A DNA stretch of 64,000 nt from contig NZ_QBKZ01000015.1 in assembly GCF_003056725.1 (NCBI RefSeq), positions 564,486 through 628,485 on the forward strand. The letters are read 5' to 3'. This document shows positions 44,530-55,075 of the stretch, one piece after another. The number at the start of each line of letters is the position of its first letter. Position 1 is the first letter of the stretch. Both the position numbers and the translations under genes were made by a program. This stretch comes from Mangrovicoccus ximenensis (GTDB taxonomy: Bacteria; Pseudomonadota; Alphaproteobacteria; Rhodobacterales; Rhodobacteraceae). Below the pieces are notes generated by a model. It was not told the origin of the DNA. It saw only the letters and a program-made list of their open reading frames with translations, and made no database searches.

Positions 44530-47500
44530 TGCCCCATCCAACGGCATCCAGGCTGCGCCCGTCGGCGAAGAGCAGCGTGCCGACGACGCCGTCCGCATCC
44601 GACGGCGGGTCGATCAGGGTCAGCCGGTCGTCGCCCCCCGCGATCGTCAGGATGATGTTGCCCCCGGCATCGCGCTTCGCCGCCACGTCCTCGAGCGCGA
44701 TCCCGGCACCGAAGAGCACCGTGCCGAGCCCGTCCGAGGCGCCGCCGGCCTCGATCCGGTCCTGGCCGTCGCCGCGCGAGAATTCGTAGATGTCGCCGCC
44801 GCGCGCATCGAGGATCACGTCATTGCCGAGCCCGGGCCGGTAGATCTCGGAAAGCGGCGTGCCGGTCAGCAGGTCGTCGCCCTCGGAGCCCGAGCCATTG
44901 ACCAGATCGAGAAGCGCGTCGCGGCTGAACGTGGTGCCGTCGCTGAAGGCCAGCTCCTCGATGGCGGCATTGCGCAGGATCAGGGCGTCCTCGCTGCCCT
45001 CGAAGGTCAGCAGCAGGTCGTTGCGCCCCTCCGCGAGACGCTCGATGCGCAATTCGTCCGGGCGGTAGCCGGTGATCTCCAGCCGGTCGCGGCCCTGCTC
45101 GTCCTCGATCACGTCCTGCCCGTCGCCGCGCGCGAAGAGGTAGAGGTCGTTGCCGCGTGCCCCGGCCAGCAGGTCGTCGCCCGCGCCGCCTTCGATCGTG
45201 TCGTCGCTGTCGCTGCCGCGCACCACGTCGCCGAGCGCGCTCTGCTGCGCCTCGATGGCCGCCTGGATCAGGTCGGATTTATCCCAGGCGATGCCGTCGC
45301 CGAAGAGGATCGCGGGAACGCCCGCATTGCCCAGGACGCCCGCCAGAACCACCTGCCCGCCATCGGGGAAGGCGAGGATCAGGTCGTCGCTGAGGGCGCC
45401 CGCGCGGCGCACCACGGTGTCGCGGCTCGACATGTCTGCGAGGCTCAGGACCGCAGAGGCGCCGCGCGCGGTTTCCACCCGGTCGATGCCGTTTCCGGCG
45501 CGGATCTCGGCGCGGCCGCCCTCGCCCAGGCGGATCAGGTCATGGCCCGCGCCCGGCAGCATCGGCATGCCCGCGACATAGCCCGCGCTGTCGAGGATGT
45601 CCTGCCCCTCGGTCGAACGGGTGCCGCGGATCTGCGCCCGCAGTTCGGCGATGCCGAGTTCGGTGCCGTCCTCGAAGACGAAGAGGTCGACCACGTCGGC
45701 GCGGTAGCCGCCGATCACCGCGATGCGCTCGCCGGTGGCGGCGAGACGGATCAGCAGGTCGCCGCCGATCTCCTCGAAGCTGACGGTGTCCGCCGTCACG
45801 CCGGTGCCGAAGACCAGCCGGTCGAAGCCTGCGCTGTCCTCGATGCTGTCGCTGCCGCCGCCATAGCCGAAGCGGTAGGTGTCGTCGCCGCCGAAGCCCC
45901 TGAGCGCATCCGAGCCGCCGCCGCCCGCGATCGTGTCGGCACGCGCATCGAGCCCGTCGAGCTGTTCGTCGTCGGCGCCGCCTTCGAGCATCCGGTCGAT
46001 GATCCCGTCGAGCGTCAGAACGGTGCCGTCGGCGAAGCGGAATTCCTCCACCCGGTGCGTCCCCAGCCCGTCGGCGATGGTCAGCACGTCCGAGCCGTTG
46101 CCGAGATCGATCACCAGATCGGTGCCGGTCCGGGTCACCCGGAGCATGTCGCGGGTGACCGAAGCGCCGAACTGCACCCGGTCGATCACGCCGTCGGCGT
46201 CCGCGGCCTCCGCGATCCGGTCGAAATCGTAATCCGCGCCGAACGCATAGGTATCCGCCGCCGTGCCGCCCTTCAGCGTGTCGTCGCCCTGCCGCCCGTC
46301 AAGCGTGTTCGGCCCCGCGGGGTTGCCCTCGATCACGTTGTCGCCGCGGTTGCCGCCTTCGATCTGCAGGAGTTCCTCGACATCCGAGATCAGCAGGAAG
46401 GAGGCGTCGGAGAACTCGAACCGCTCCACCCCGTTGTCGAGGTCGCGGAACTGGTTGCGGATGCGCAGCGTGTCCGGCCGCTCGGCGACAGAGATCACCA
46501 GATCGTCGCCGTCCTTGGTGAAGACGACATTGTCGCGGGTGATGCCGGTGCCGAACTTCACCACGTCATCCACGGGGACCACGACGCCCTTGCGGTCGCC
46601 CCAGGCGGCCTGCACGCGGGTGTCGATGATCACGTCCTCGCCATAGCCCACGTCGAACAGGTAGGTGTCGCCGCCATCGGCGCCGATCAGCGTGTCGTCG
46701 CCGCCGCGCCCGTCGATGGTCTCGCCGAAATCCGAACCCAGGATGGTTTCGGCGCTGTCGTCGCCGACGAGATCCACGTCCTCGGGGTTGAAATCGGTGA
46801 AGCTCAGGCTGCGGTCGTCGAACTGGAAGGTCTCGACGGCAAAGCGCTGCTGGCCCGCACGGACATACTGGTTCTCCAGTACGATGCGGTCGCCGGTGCC
46901 CTCGATCGAGAAGATCAGGTCGAGCGCCGTGCGCGACACGCCGATCTGGTCCAGGGTGACGCCCATGAACTCGATCCGGTCGTTGCCGGCGGTGTCCATT
47001 ACCGTGTCGGACCCGTAGCCCGGGCCGAAGACATAGGTGTCGCCCGCGCTCTGGCCCTCCAGCCGGTCATTGCCCGCACCGCCGTCGATCCGGTCGGCGA
47101 TGGTCTCGAAGCCGTAGATCTCGTCGTCGCCATCGGTCCTGGCGATGTCGACATAGTGCTGCAGCAGCTTCAGGTAGTCCCAGACCGTGCCGTCGCCGAA
47201 TTCGATCTCCTCGATCAGGTTGACGTAGCCGACCAGCAGGATCTCGTAGAGGAAATCGTCGAGGATGACCTCGTCCTCGGTCCCCGCCACGCGCAGCCTG
47301 AGCGTGTCGCTGTCGCCGTCGCGCAGGAATTCGATATCGGTCCAGCGCAGGTCGTCGCCGAAGCGCAGAAGGTCGTCCTTCGGGCCGAAGAGCGAGGAGG
47401 CGTAATCGAGGTCGAGCACCACGTCGCTGCCGTAGCCGCGGCCGTAGAGATAGGTGTCGAAGCCCGAGCCGCCGGTCAGGTAGTCGTCCCCCGCGCCGCC

Positions 47501-50500
47501 GTCGAGCGTGTTGTCGTTCAGCACGCCGTAGATCGCGTCGTCGCCCTCGGTCCTGGCATTGGCGATCACCTCGTCGACGATGGTTTCGAAATCGAGCACC
47601 GTGCCCTTCTCGAAGATGATCTTCTCGATCAGGTTCGGGGCGACGAAATCGAGCCCGTCATCGGCGCCGATCGCCTCGGAGAAGGCGCCGAGATTGAGCC
47701 GCAGCCCGCCGAACTGGCCGACCAGCTCGACCTTCTGGCCGGTGGGCGCGCCGTCGGCATCGAGGATCGAGATCACCAGGTTCGTGCTCGCCCCGTCGCG
47801 GGTCAGCCGGATCCGGTCCTGGGTGATGTCGCCGCGGAACATCAGGAAGTCCATTCCGGCCTTGACCGGGCCGAAGGAGAAGCCGCCCAGATCGTCGATG
47901 ACGTCGCTGCCGTCGCCTTCCTCGATGATGTAGGTGTCGCCGCCGACCCCGCCCGAGAGATAATCGTTGCCCTTGCCGCCGAACAGGATGTCGCCCGAGC
48001 CCGAGCCGTAGTAGGCGTCCGCCTCGTCCTCGGCGGCGCGGTCGAAATCCACTACCGCGAAGGACATGCGGTAGCGGTCCCAGACAACGCCGTCGGCGAA
48101 GACGATCTCCTCCACCCCGGTCTGAAGCCGCGTGCCGTCATTGAGGATCGGGTTCAACTCGCCGAGGAACTGGTCGGTCAGCCGCAGGAAATTGGCGCCG
48201 TCATTGTACCAGAGGATCAGGTCCTCGCCGTCGCGCACCGCGCGGACCTCGTCCGAACGCAGATGGGCGAAGCGGAGCTGGTCATGGTCGCCGAGGTCGC
48301 GGTCGAGGATGTCGTCGTCCCCGGCATCGCGCCCGACGACATAGACATCGACCTGCGTGCCCTGTTCGAAGACCTCGGCACCGGCCTCGAAGCTGCCGAT
48401 CACCGACTGGTCGCCGCCGGTGAGGTAGAAGAAGTTCACCCCGTCATGGCCGCGCACTTCGGTGTCTCCGGGCGCATGCCGGACAAGCCGGGTCTCGTCG
48501 ATGGCGAAGGCATTGGCGATGGCCGGCAGGTCGAGGTCGATCCCGACATTCTCGTAGGCGGCGACCAGCATCTGCAGCACGAAGGGCTGGTCGAGCCCGA
48601 CGGTCGCGTCGAAGAAGTAGTCCTTGTCCGCCGGGCGGTAGTCCGGATAGATCGCCGCCATCACCGCCTGCCACTGCTGCAGGTAGTCATAGACCGCGTC
48701 GTTCTCGTTGCTGCCCGGAGCGCCCGCGAAGATCGCCTCGAACATCGGCGCCAGCTCGCGGTCGGTGGTCGGGCGGTAGAGGTCGGTTTCGGCATCGTAT
48801 TCGATGCCCTGCGCGAAATCCGCGAGCCCGTCCTGAAGCGCGAGCCGCACCGCGATGCGGCGGCTGATCAGCACGTATTGCTGCATCGACAGGCCGACCA
48901 GCTCGATCATCGGCTCGATGACCGAGACGTACTGCGCCTCCGACGCGGTGTAGCTGCCGCCCTCGACCGTGCGGTAGTCGATCAGCCCGGTATCGCTGTC
49001 GAGCGTCGCGGAGAGCATCTCCTCGTGGAACTCGATCCCGGCGAGGCTGGTGGCGAAATGGAACTGGCCCGGGGTCAGCAGCTCGACGCGGTAGGTGCTG
49101 TCGTCGGAGGAACCCACCTCGTCGAGCGTCGCGAAATCGACGGCATAGTTGCGCAGGTTGAACTCGCGGCTATCGCCGGTCTTGAACTGCAGCTCCAGCG
49201 CGCGGTCGAGATTGCGCGCCCAGACGAAGAAGGACCCGTCGCGGTCAGTGACCTCGACGGTGTAGTCGACCGGGATGCCGTCGGTGACGCGGACGCCGAT
49301 GGTCTCCACCTCGATGGCGGCATGGGGGTTCCAGGAGATGTTCTCGACGCGCCATTCCTGGCCCGCATCCTTCGCCAGCGCGAGGATGTCCGCGACGGCG
49401 GGCGCGGCGATCAGGTTGCCGGCGGCATCGGTGACGGCGCGGCCCGAGGCCAGCCGCCAGCTGCCGTCCGCGTTCTGCACGCCGTAATCGTCGATCACCG
49501 CGCGGCCCTCGACGAGCCGCATAAGATAGGGCGCGTTCTCGCGGAACTGCACCTCCTGCCCGCGCGAGGCCGGCGACCAGGCCTGTTCCAGCTGCCAGTG
49601 CTGCCCCTCGGCGGTGGCCTGCGCCAGCAGGTCTTCCAGCGCCGGGCGGGCGATGACCGTGCCGGTGGCATCGCGGATCGGATCGCCGCTCGCGAGCGTC
49701 CAATAGCCGCCCGCGGCATCCTCGGCATAGATGCCGCGATCGGCCAGCGTTACCTTGCCGTCGGCATCCGTCGCCAGGAGCACCGGGATCAGCTCCCGCG
49801 TGGTCTCCATCGTCTGGCCCCAGTAGCTCAGCACCGGGCCGACCTGTTCGCGCAGCTTCAGGTAGTCGGGCTCGGTCATCGACGCGGCCGTCTCGGCGAG
49901 GATCAGCCCCAGCTCGATATCGTTGGCGGCGGCGACCGGGAGATCGGTCATCGAGCCGTAGCCGCGGCTTTCGACCAGCCCGTCCTGCTGCCAGGCCGCA
50001 AGGCCCGACTCCCCGGCATAGCGGGTATAGGTCTCGAAGCTCTCGAAGATCGCCTCGAACATGCGGCGCTCCTCGCCGCTTTCCAGCGCCACCATGCCGG
50101 TCGCCAGAAGGTCGGCGCCCTGCGGCGTCGTGATGTCCAGGGGCGCGGCACCGAGGTCGATCGAGACGATGCCGAGTTCGTCCAGCGAGAAGAGCTCGCC
50201 CGCATCCGTCCGGCCATCGGCATCGAGGTCGCGCCAGACCTGCAGGCTGCCCCAGACCAGATCCGCCGCGGTGATCTTTCCGTCGCCGTTGCCGCCGTTT
50301 TCGGCCAGATCATGCGCGCCGAGCTCGCCGTAGCCGCCCTCGAATTGCGAGCCGAACATCTCGGAAATGTCGTCGATCCGGCCGTTGTCGTTCAGATCCT
50401 GCACGAGGAAGCCGTCATCGCCGTCGAGCCAGCCGGTCAACTCGGCGAAGAGATCGCGGTCGAGGTCGAAATACACCGAGCCGGCCTCGGCCGCGACGGT

Positions 50501-53500
50501 CTCGATGCCGTCGCCGTCGAGATCGATCACCAGCGGATCGGCCCCCGCCGCCCAGAGGCTGGCCTTGGCATAGCGCACCGCGGCGCCGGCCAGCCAATGC
50601 GCGGCATCCGCCAGCATCAGCGCGTCATAGGCGGTGAACAGGAAATTCGCGACCGGCGAGGCCTTGATCACCTGCTCGGCCACCGCGCCGATCCCGCCCA
50701 TGATCGTCGAAAAGACGTTCGGGAAATTGAACAGCATCCCGAAATCGCCGACATCGTCCACAAGGCTGGCCGCATAGCTCTTGATCCCGCCCAGGTCCTC
50801 CCACCAGGGGCCGTCGAAGGTGTCGGTGCTGACGAAGCTGTAGTCGCGCACCGTCTGGAAGCCGATGAAATCGACATTGCCGTCGCCGAGATCCACCGAG
50901 CTGGCCACCGACTGCCCGGTGGCGATGCGGAACAGGAGATCGGTCATGTTGGCCAGCGTCAGCACGGTCGCGCCGCTCTCGGGGTCCTTCGCCGCGATAT
51001 AGACGATGTTCGGCAGCCAGGTGTCGAAGAAGGTCCGCGCCAGCCCGCCGACCGAGGCGGTGGTGACCAGCGCGAAATAGGTGAAGCCGTTGGCGACGGC
51101 ATCCATCACGTCCTTGCTGCCGGTCGCGGCGCCGAGCAGGAAGGACACCGAAGTGCCCGAAGCATCGCCCCCGGTCAGCGGCACGCCATAGAAGCTGAGG
51201 ATGTCGTTCTTCTGCGGGTCGTAGATCGTGGTGTTCGGCGCGAACCAGAAATGGTCGGCATTCGCGCCGCCATCATTGTCGGGGAAGCTGGTGATGCCGC
51301 CGCCGGCCTCGGTGTAGCCGGTGAAGGTGTCGCCGTAGAGTTCGCCGCCATAGCTGGTGTTTATGATCAGGTCGCGGCCCGGCCCGCCGGCGGTCTTCAC
51401 CGCCTCGCCGCCGGTGACGATGACGATGTCGTTGCCCTCGCCGGCATCGACGCGCAGGTCGCCCGGTGCGACCGAACTGATCCAGATGACGTCGCTGCCG
51501 CCCTTGGCGCGGATGTCTCCGCTGCCGGAATGGGTGCCCTCGTCGAAGCTGTTCAGAACGAAGCGGTCGGAGAAATCGGTCAGCTCGACATTCTCGACCC
51601 CGGTGAAGGTCACCTTGTCGTCGGGCACCGCCAGATCCTCGGCCAGGAGCAGCGCCGCCACCGCCAGCGGCTGGCCGATGCCGAGGAAATTCGTCGCCAG
51701 ATAGGCGTATTCCAGTCCCGGCGCTGCGATCTGCACGCTGCCGTTATGGTAGAACACGCCCTGGCTGCCGAAGAGCGACAGCTCGCGCGGGTCGAAGCGG
51801 ATCGTGTCGCCTTCCTCCGGCGCCGCGCCGAGATCGATGGCCACCGGCTCGCGGAAGAGGTCGAGCCAGCTTTCCTTGCCGACGGAGAGTTCGTCCGCCC
51901 CGTCGCCGAAGCTGACCGTCTCGGTGCCGAAGACGATGTCCTCGACCGCGTTGCCCATGCCGTCGGTGCCGGCCATGCGCAGCTGCACGGTGAGCTGGTC
52001 GAGGATGCCGAAGCCCTCGGCCGAAATGTCGGGGGAAATGGTCAGCTCGATCTTCGCGCCCTGGGGCCCGTCATAGCGCGCCTCGTCCGCGCCGTCGCCG
52101 CCGATCACCACGTTGCGCCCCGCCCCGGCCGCGATCGTGTCGTCGCCCATGCCGCCGATCACGACATCGTCGCCCGCGCCGCCCTCCAGGTCGTCCTCGC
52201 CGCCGCCGCCCATGAGCAGGTCGTCGCCGGTGGTGCCGATCACCGTCTCGCTCTCCGCGTTGCCGATGAACACGTCGACCCCGCCCTCGGCCGGACCGAA
52301 GGGCCGTTCGGGCAGCAGGAAATAGGTGGCGTCGTTGCGGCTGCGCAGATGGAACCGGTCGAAGACATCGGCCGAGCCCGCCTGCCAGCCGATCCGCGCC
52401 AGATCCTCGAGGCTGGAGATCCCGGTCCAGCGCAAAAGCGTATCGAGCCAAGTCTCGTCGGCCTGGGCGAAGACGGCATCGCGGAAGTTGTCGATATTGA
52501 CCGGCTCGAGCCGCGTGCCGAGGCCGAGCTGGTCCTTCCACAGCATCTCGGAGCCGTCGAAGGTCAGGATCGTCTCCTCGGGGTTCAGCGCCAGAACGCC
52601 CTGCCGCGCGACATCGTTCTCTTCGACATCGCCGATCGCCAGCGCCCCGGCATATTGCACCGCGAAATCCGCCAGCGTTTCGGTCACGGTCTTCCAGGTC
52701 AGGCCCGGCCCGAGCAGCCCGAGCGTCAGCTCGAAGCTCAGCAGGTCGGAATAGACATCGGCCGGCTCCCCGGCCATCACCGTTCCCAGCTCGCCCGCAT
52801 CGCCGAACATCGCCCAGATCGCCGTGTCGCCGAAGGGCCGCTCCCCGGCATCGAGCGCCGAATAGGCGATGGCCGACTGCATCGACTGCGCCTCGGAGCC
52901 GAGCGTGCCGACCGTGGCGCCGATCCCGGGAATGGTCGCCGCGATCTCGGCATCGAAGAACGCGTCCCAGAGCGCGGTGCCGACCGGCACCCAGTCGGTC
53001 CGGCCGTTGTCGCGCGCCCAGATCAGCGCGGTCAGCAGCGCCATGGAATGCAGCACCAGCGGATCGCGGAACCCGCCATTGCTGTCGATCGTGTCATAGG
53101 GGCTGCCGAGGAGCAGGCGCACCGCCGACAGGAACTCGCCCGTGGTGGCCAGCGCCTCCACCCCGGAGGCATCGACCGCGGGCGGCATCGTGCCGAGGAA
53201 GAACCGGTCGCGCACCGCCTGGTCCTGCAGCGCCAGCTGGTAGAGATCCGCGGCGGCGGATTCATAGGGCATGTGGTCGAAGATCACCGCATCCATGCCG
53301 TAGACGGCGGCCACGAAGCCGCCGAGCCCGCCGCCCAGCGAATGGCCCGCCGTGCCGGCCCGCGCCGGGTCGGTGCCCTCGGCCGCGAGGATCTCGCCGT
53401 AGAAATCCAGCGCCAGCACCATCTGGCCGCTGTCCGTGCCCGACAGCCCCAGCGCCGCGGTCCAGCCGTTCCAGGCATCGCGCAGGATCGGCACGCCGCC

Positions 53501-53776
53501 GGTCTCGGGGTTCCAGAAATTCGGGTTGGTGCCGCGGAAGGACAGGATCAGGTCCCCGCCGACCGCCGCGATGCCGCTGGTGTCATAGGCAATCGCGTAG
53601 AAGCCCTCGTCCTGCCAGGCGGCATAGAGGCTGCCATCCGGGTCGATCCCGCCGAGGCCGAGGATGCCCGCCTCGCCGATCCGGTCGCTCTCCGCCAGCC
53701 GGACCACGTCGTCATAGTCGCGGTTGTAGACATCCAGCGACAGGATCGCGAGATACAGATCCCTCGTCAGCGCCAT
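44530..53776 (-). CDS. Giant RTX protein with N-terminal lipase domain, 3' end lost
   Basis: About 3,080 residues are present. Residues 1-300 form a lipase class 3-like hydrolase with the nucleophile elbow TAGHSLGGG (Ser146) and SFRGTNPNFW. From ~residue 510 come glycine/aspartate calcium repeats (TGDDLLMGGGGEDDLEGGAG). Near residue 1080 there are calcium-loop segments (LVIDLDGDGIETV, DLNDNGRIDDISEM, GDGKITAADL, DLDADGRTDAGELF) often seen in large RTX proteins. From ~residue 1,920 to the end, eight or nine RTX modules of about 140 residues repeat (DGGAGDDYLTGGSGFDTYLY and variants). Such proteins are exported by type I secretion through a C-terminal signal, which is missing because the gene runs into IS debris at about 44530. 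ATG 53774-53776 has AAGGA upstream. The divergent neighbour is an RTX acyltransferase homologue. Confidence 0.82.
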
Positions 53777-53927
53777 GGCGGAATGTCCTTCCCTGCGGGC
53801 CATGCTCCCGGCCGCCCGGGCAGGCAATCCGGCACGGTCCCGAGCACGGCGGGACGGCCCCGCCGCGATGGCGCGCCCTGCCTCCCCGCAGGCCGGAACT
53901 GGCGTTCTCCGAACGTGTTCACGTCAT

Positions 53928-53955
53928 TGTTAACTACACATTCACGCTGCGGCAA
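53928..53955 (-). promoter_or_regulatory. Candidate promoter of the RTX gene
   Basis: On the minus strand TTGCCG (complement of 53950-53955) and TTAACA (complement of 53928-53933) are separated by 16 bases in the only AT-rich patch of the 362-bp gap before the acyltransferase gene. GAACGTGTTC at 53911-53920 is a nearly symmetrical dyad just downstream. No gene lies between 53777 and 54138. Confidence 0.4.
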
Positions 53956-54138
53956 CTTTCCATTTCCGCGGAAGCGGCCCCCGGCGCTGCCAATCCCGGT
54001 ATTCCATGCCGCGCGGCGTGACGGAGGCGCGCGGCGCTTGACAGGCCGGGCCTGTCCCCGTTCCCTGAGGACCGGAACCGGCCGCGGCCGGAAAGGCGCG
54101 GTGCGGCAGGCACCGCAGGCAGGACGGGAGGCCGGAGA

Positions 54139-54699
54139 ATGAGCGACGCGACGGACCAGGGCGGCAGCGGAGCGCCGGACGGCATCGACCCCGAGACCCT
54201 GCGCCGGATTTCGGGGCTGCGCACCGCGCTGCGCGAGAATTTCGGCAAGGTGACGATGGCGATGATGATGCTGCCGCGCTACCGCTCGCAGATGCTCGGC
54301 GACCTGCAGCACCTGGTGCTCGACCCGATGCTGCAGGACCGGATCGCCGTCGCCTATGCCGGGGCGGAGCCTGCGCCGGGCCAGGACATGGCGGGCTTCG
54401 CGATCTGGGCCAGCGTCTCCGGGGAGGTCGATGCCGCGATCCGCGAGCAGATCGCCAACGGCGTCTTTCCGGTGCGGCTGAAGCCCGCCGACTGGACCAG
54501 CGGCAAGATCAACTGGCTTCTGGACGTGGTGGCGCCCGATCCGGCGACGACGGCCACGGTGATCGGCAATTTCCGCAAGGTGGCCAAGGAGGGCGAGCTG
54601 CGCCTGCATCCGCTGATCACCCGGCTGGTCGATGCCGAGACCCTCGAGAAGATGGGCGCGCGCCGCTCGCCCGCCCCGGCCGGCGCCGGAGCGACCTGA
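54139..54699 (+). CDS. RTX toxin-activating lysine acyltransferase homologue (HlyC family)
   Basis: This 186-residue protein matches the HlyC/RtxC family, which transfers a fatty acyl group from acyl-ACP to lysines of RTX proteins in the cytoplasm. The alignable core is FGKVTMAMMMLPRYRSQMLG, MAGFAIWASVSGEVDAAIRE and RLKPADWTSGKINWLLDVVA. The conserved WTSG...LLD block with the active-site Asp is intact. The catalytic His of HlyC (in PLHRDWP) aligns with Tyr in LPRYRSQ, so activity is questionable or mechanistically different. It is divergent from the RTX gene. The C-terminus abuts an alkB fragment at 54700, so the last residues may not be native. Confidence 0.75.
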   Translation: MSDATDQGGSGAPDGIDPETLRRISGLRTALRENFGKVTMAMMMLPRYRSQMLGDLQHLVLDPMLQDRIAVAYAGAEPAPGQDMAGFAIWASVSGEVDAAIREQIANGVFPVRLKPADWTSGKINWLLDVVAPDPATTATVIGNFRKVAKEGELRLHPLITRLVDAETLEKMGARRSPAPAGAGAT

Positions 54700-54845
54700 C
54701 GCGTCACCGGCCGCACCAGCGGCGCCGCCGCGACGACCGCCCGGACCTCCTTGAGGATCGCGGCCTGCCCTTCGGGCGGCACCGCCCCGGGAAACACCGC
54801 CACGCCCCCCAGATCGAGCGGCGCACCGGAAAACAGGTCGGACAT
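54700..54845 (-). pseudogene. alkB: AlkB-type dioxygenase, N-terminal fragment
   Basis: The frame starts with ATG at 54843-54845 and reads MSDLFSGAPLDLGGVAVFPG, followed by QAAILKEVRAVVAAAPLVRP, the N-terminal part of AlkB DNA-repair dioxygenases. Only about 48 residues precede the change to the acyltransferase 3' end. The iron and 2-oxoglutarate motifs are lost. It is divergent from dnaK, as in related genomes. Confidence 0.7.
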
Positions 54846-54929
54846 GGCCCTCCTCCCGCTCTGGCCGGCCGGACCGCGAACCCGTCCCTGCGGCGCGGCC
54901 GGCAATGAAGAATCCTGCATGGCAGATCG

Positions 54930-54960
54930 CTTGCAGCGTCAGGGACACCTCCCTATATAC
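54930..54960 (+). promoter_or_regulatory. dnaK: RpoH-type heat-shock promoter of dnaK
   Basis: CTTGCA starts at 54930 and CCTATATACC at 54952. The spacing and sequence agree with the alphaproteobacterial sigma-32 pattern CTTG-N17/18-CYTATNT. The start codon lies about 110 bp beyond the expected transcription start. Confidence 0.75.
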
Positions 54961-55075
54961 CGGTCAGTCAGCCCCGATGCACGGTTCCGTGACTGAAGGG
55001 CAAAGCTATCAGGGATCGGGGATCGGCGCCTTGACGGGCCAGCCCCGCACATCGCCAGAGAAGAGGTAAGACAGC

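Noticed and set aside
44700-48100. Regular repeats resembling a CRISPR or tandem DNA array
   Set aside because: The periodicity is at the protein level (RTX modules of about 140 residues) with diverged DNA and no spacers.
44525-54142. 3,205-codon plus-strand open frame
   Set aside because: It is the mirror of the RTX gene, kept open by high GC and the Gly/Asp repeats, and has no ribosome-binding site or domain.
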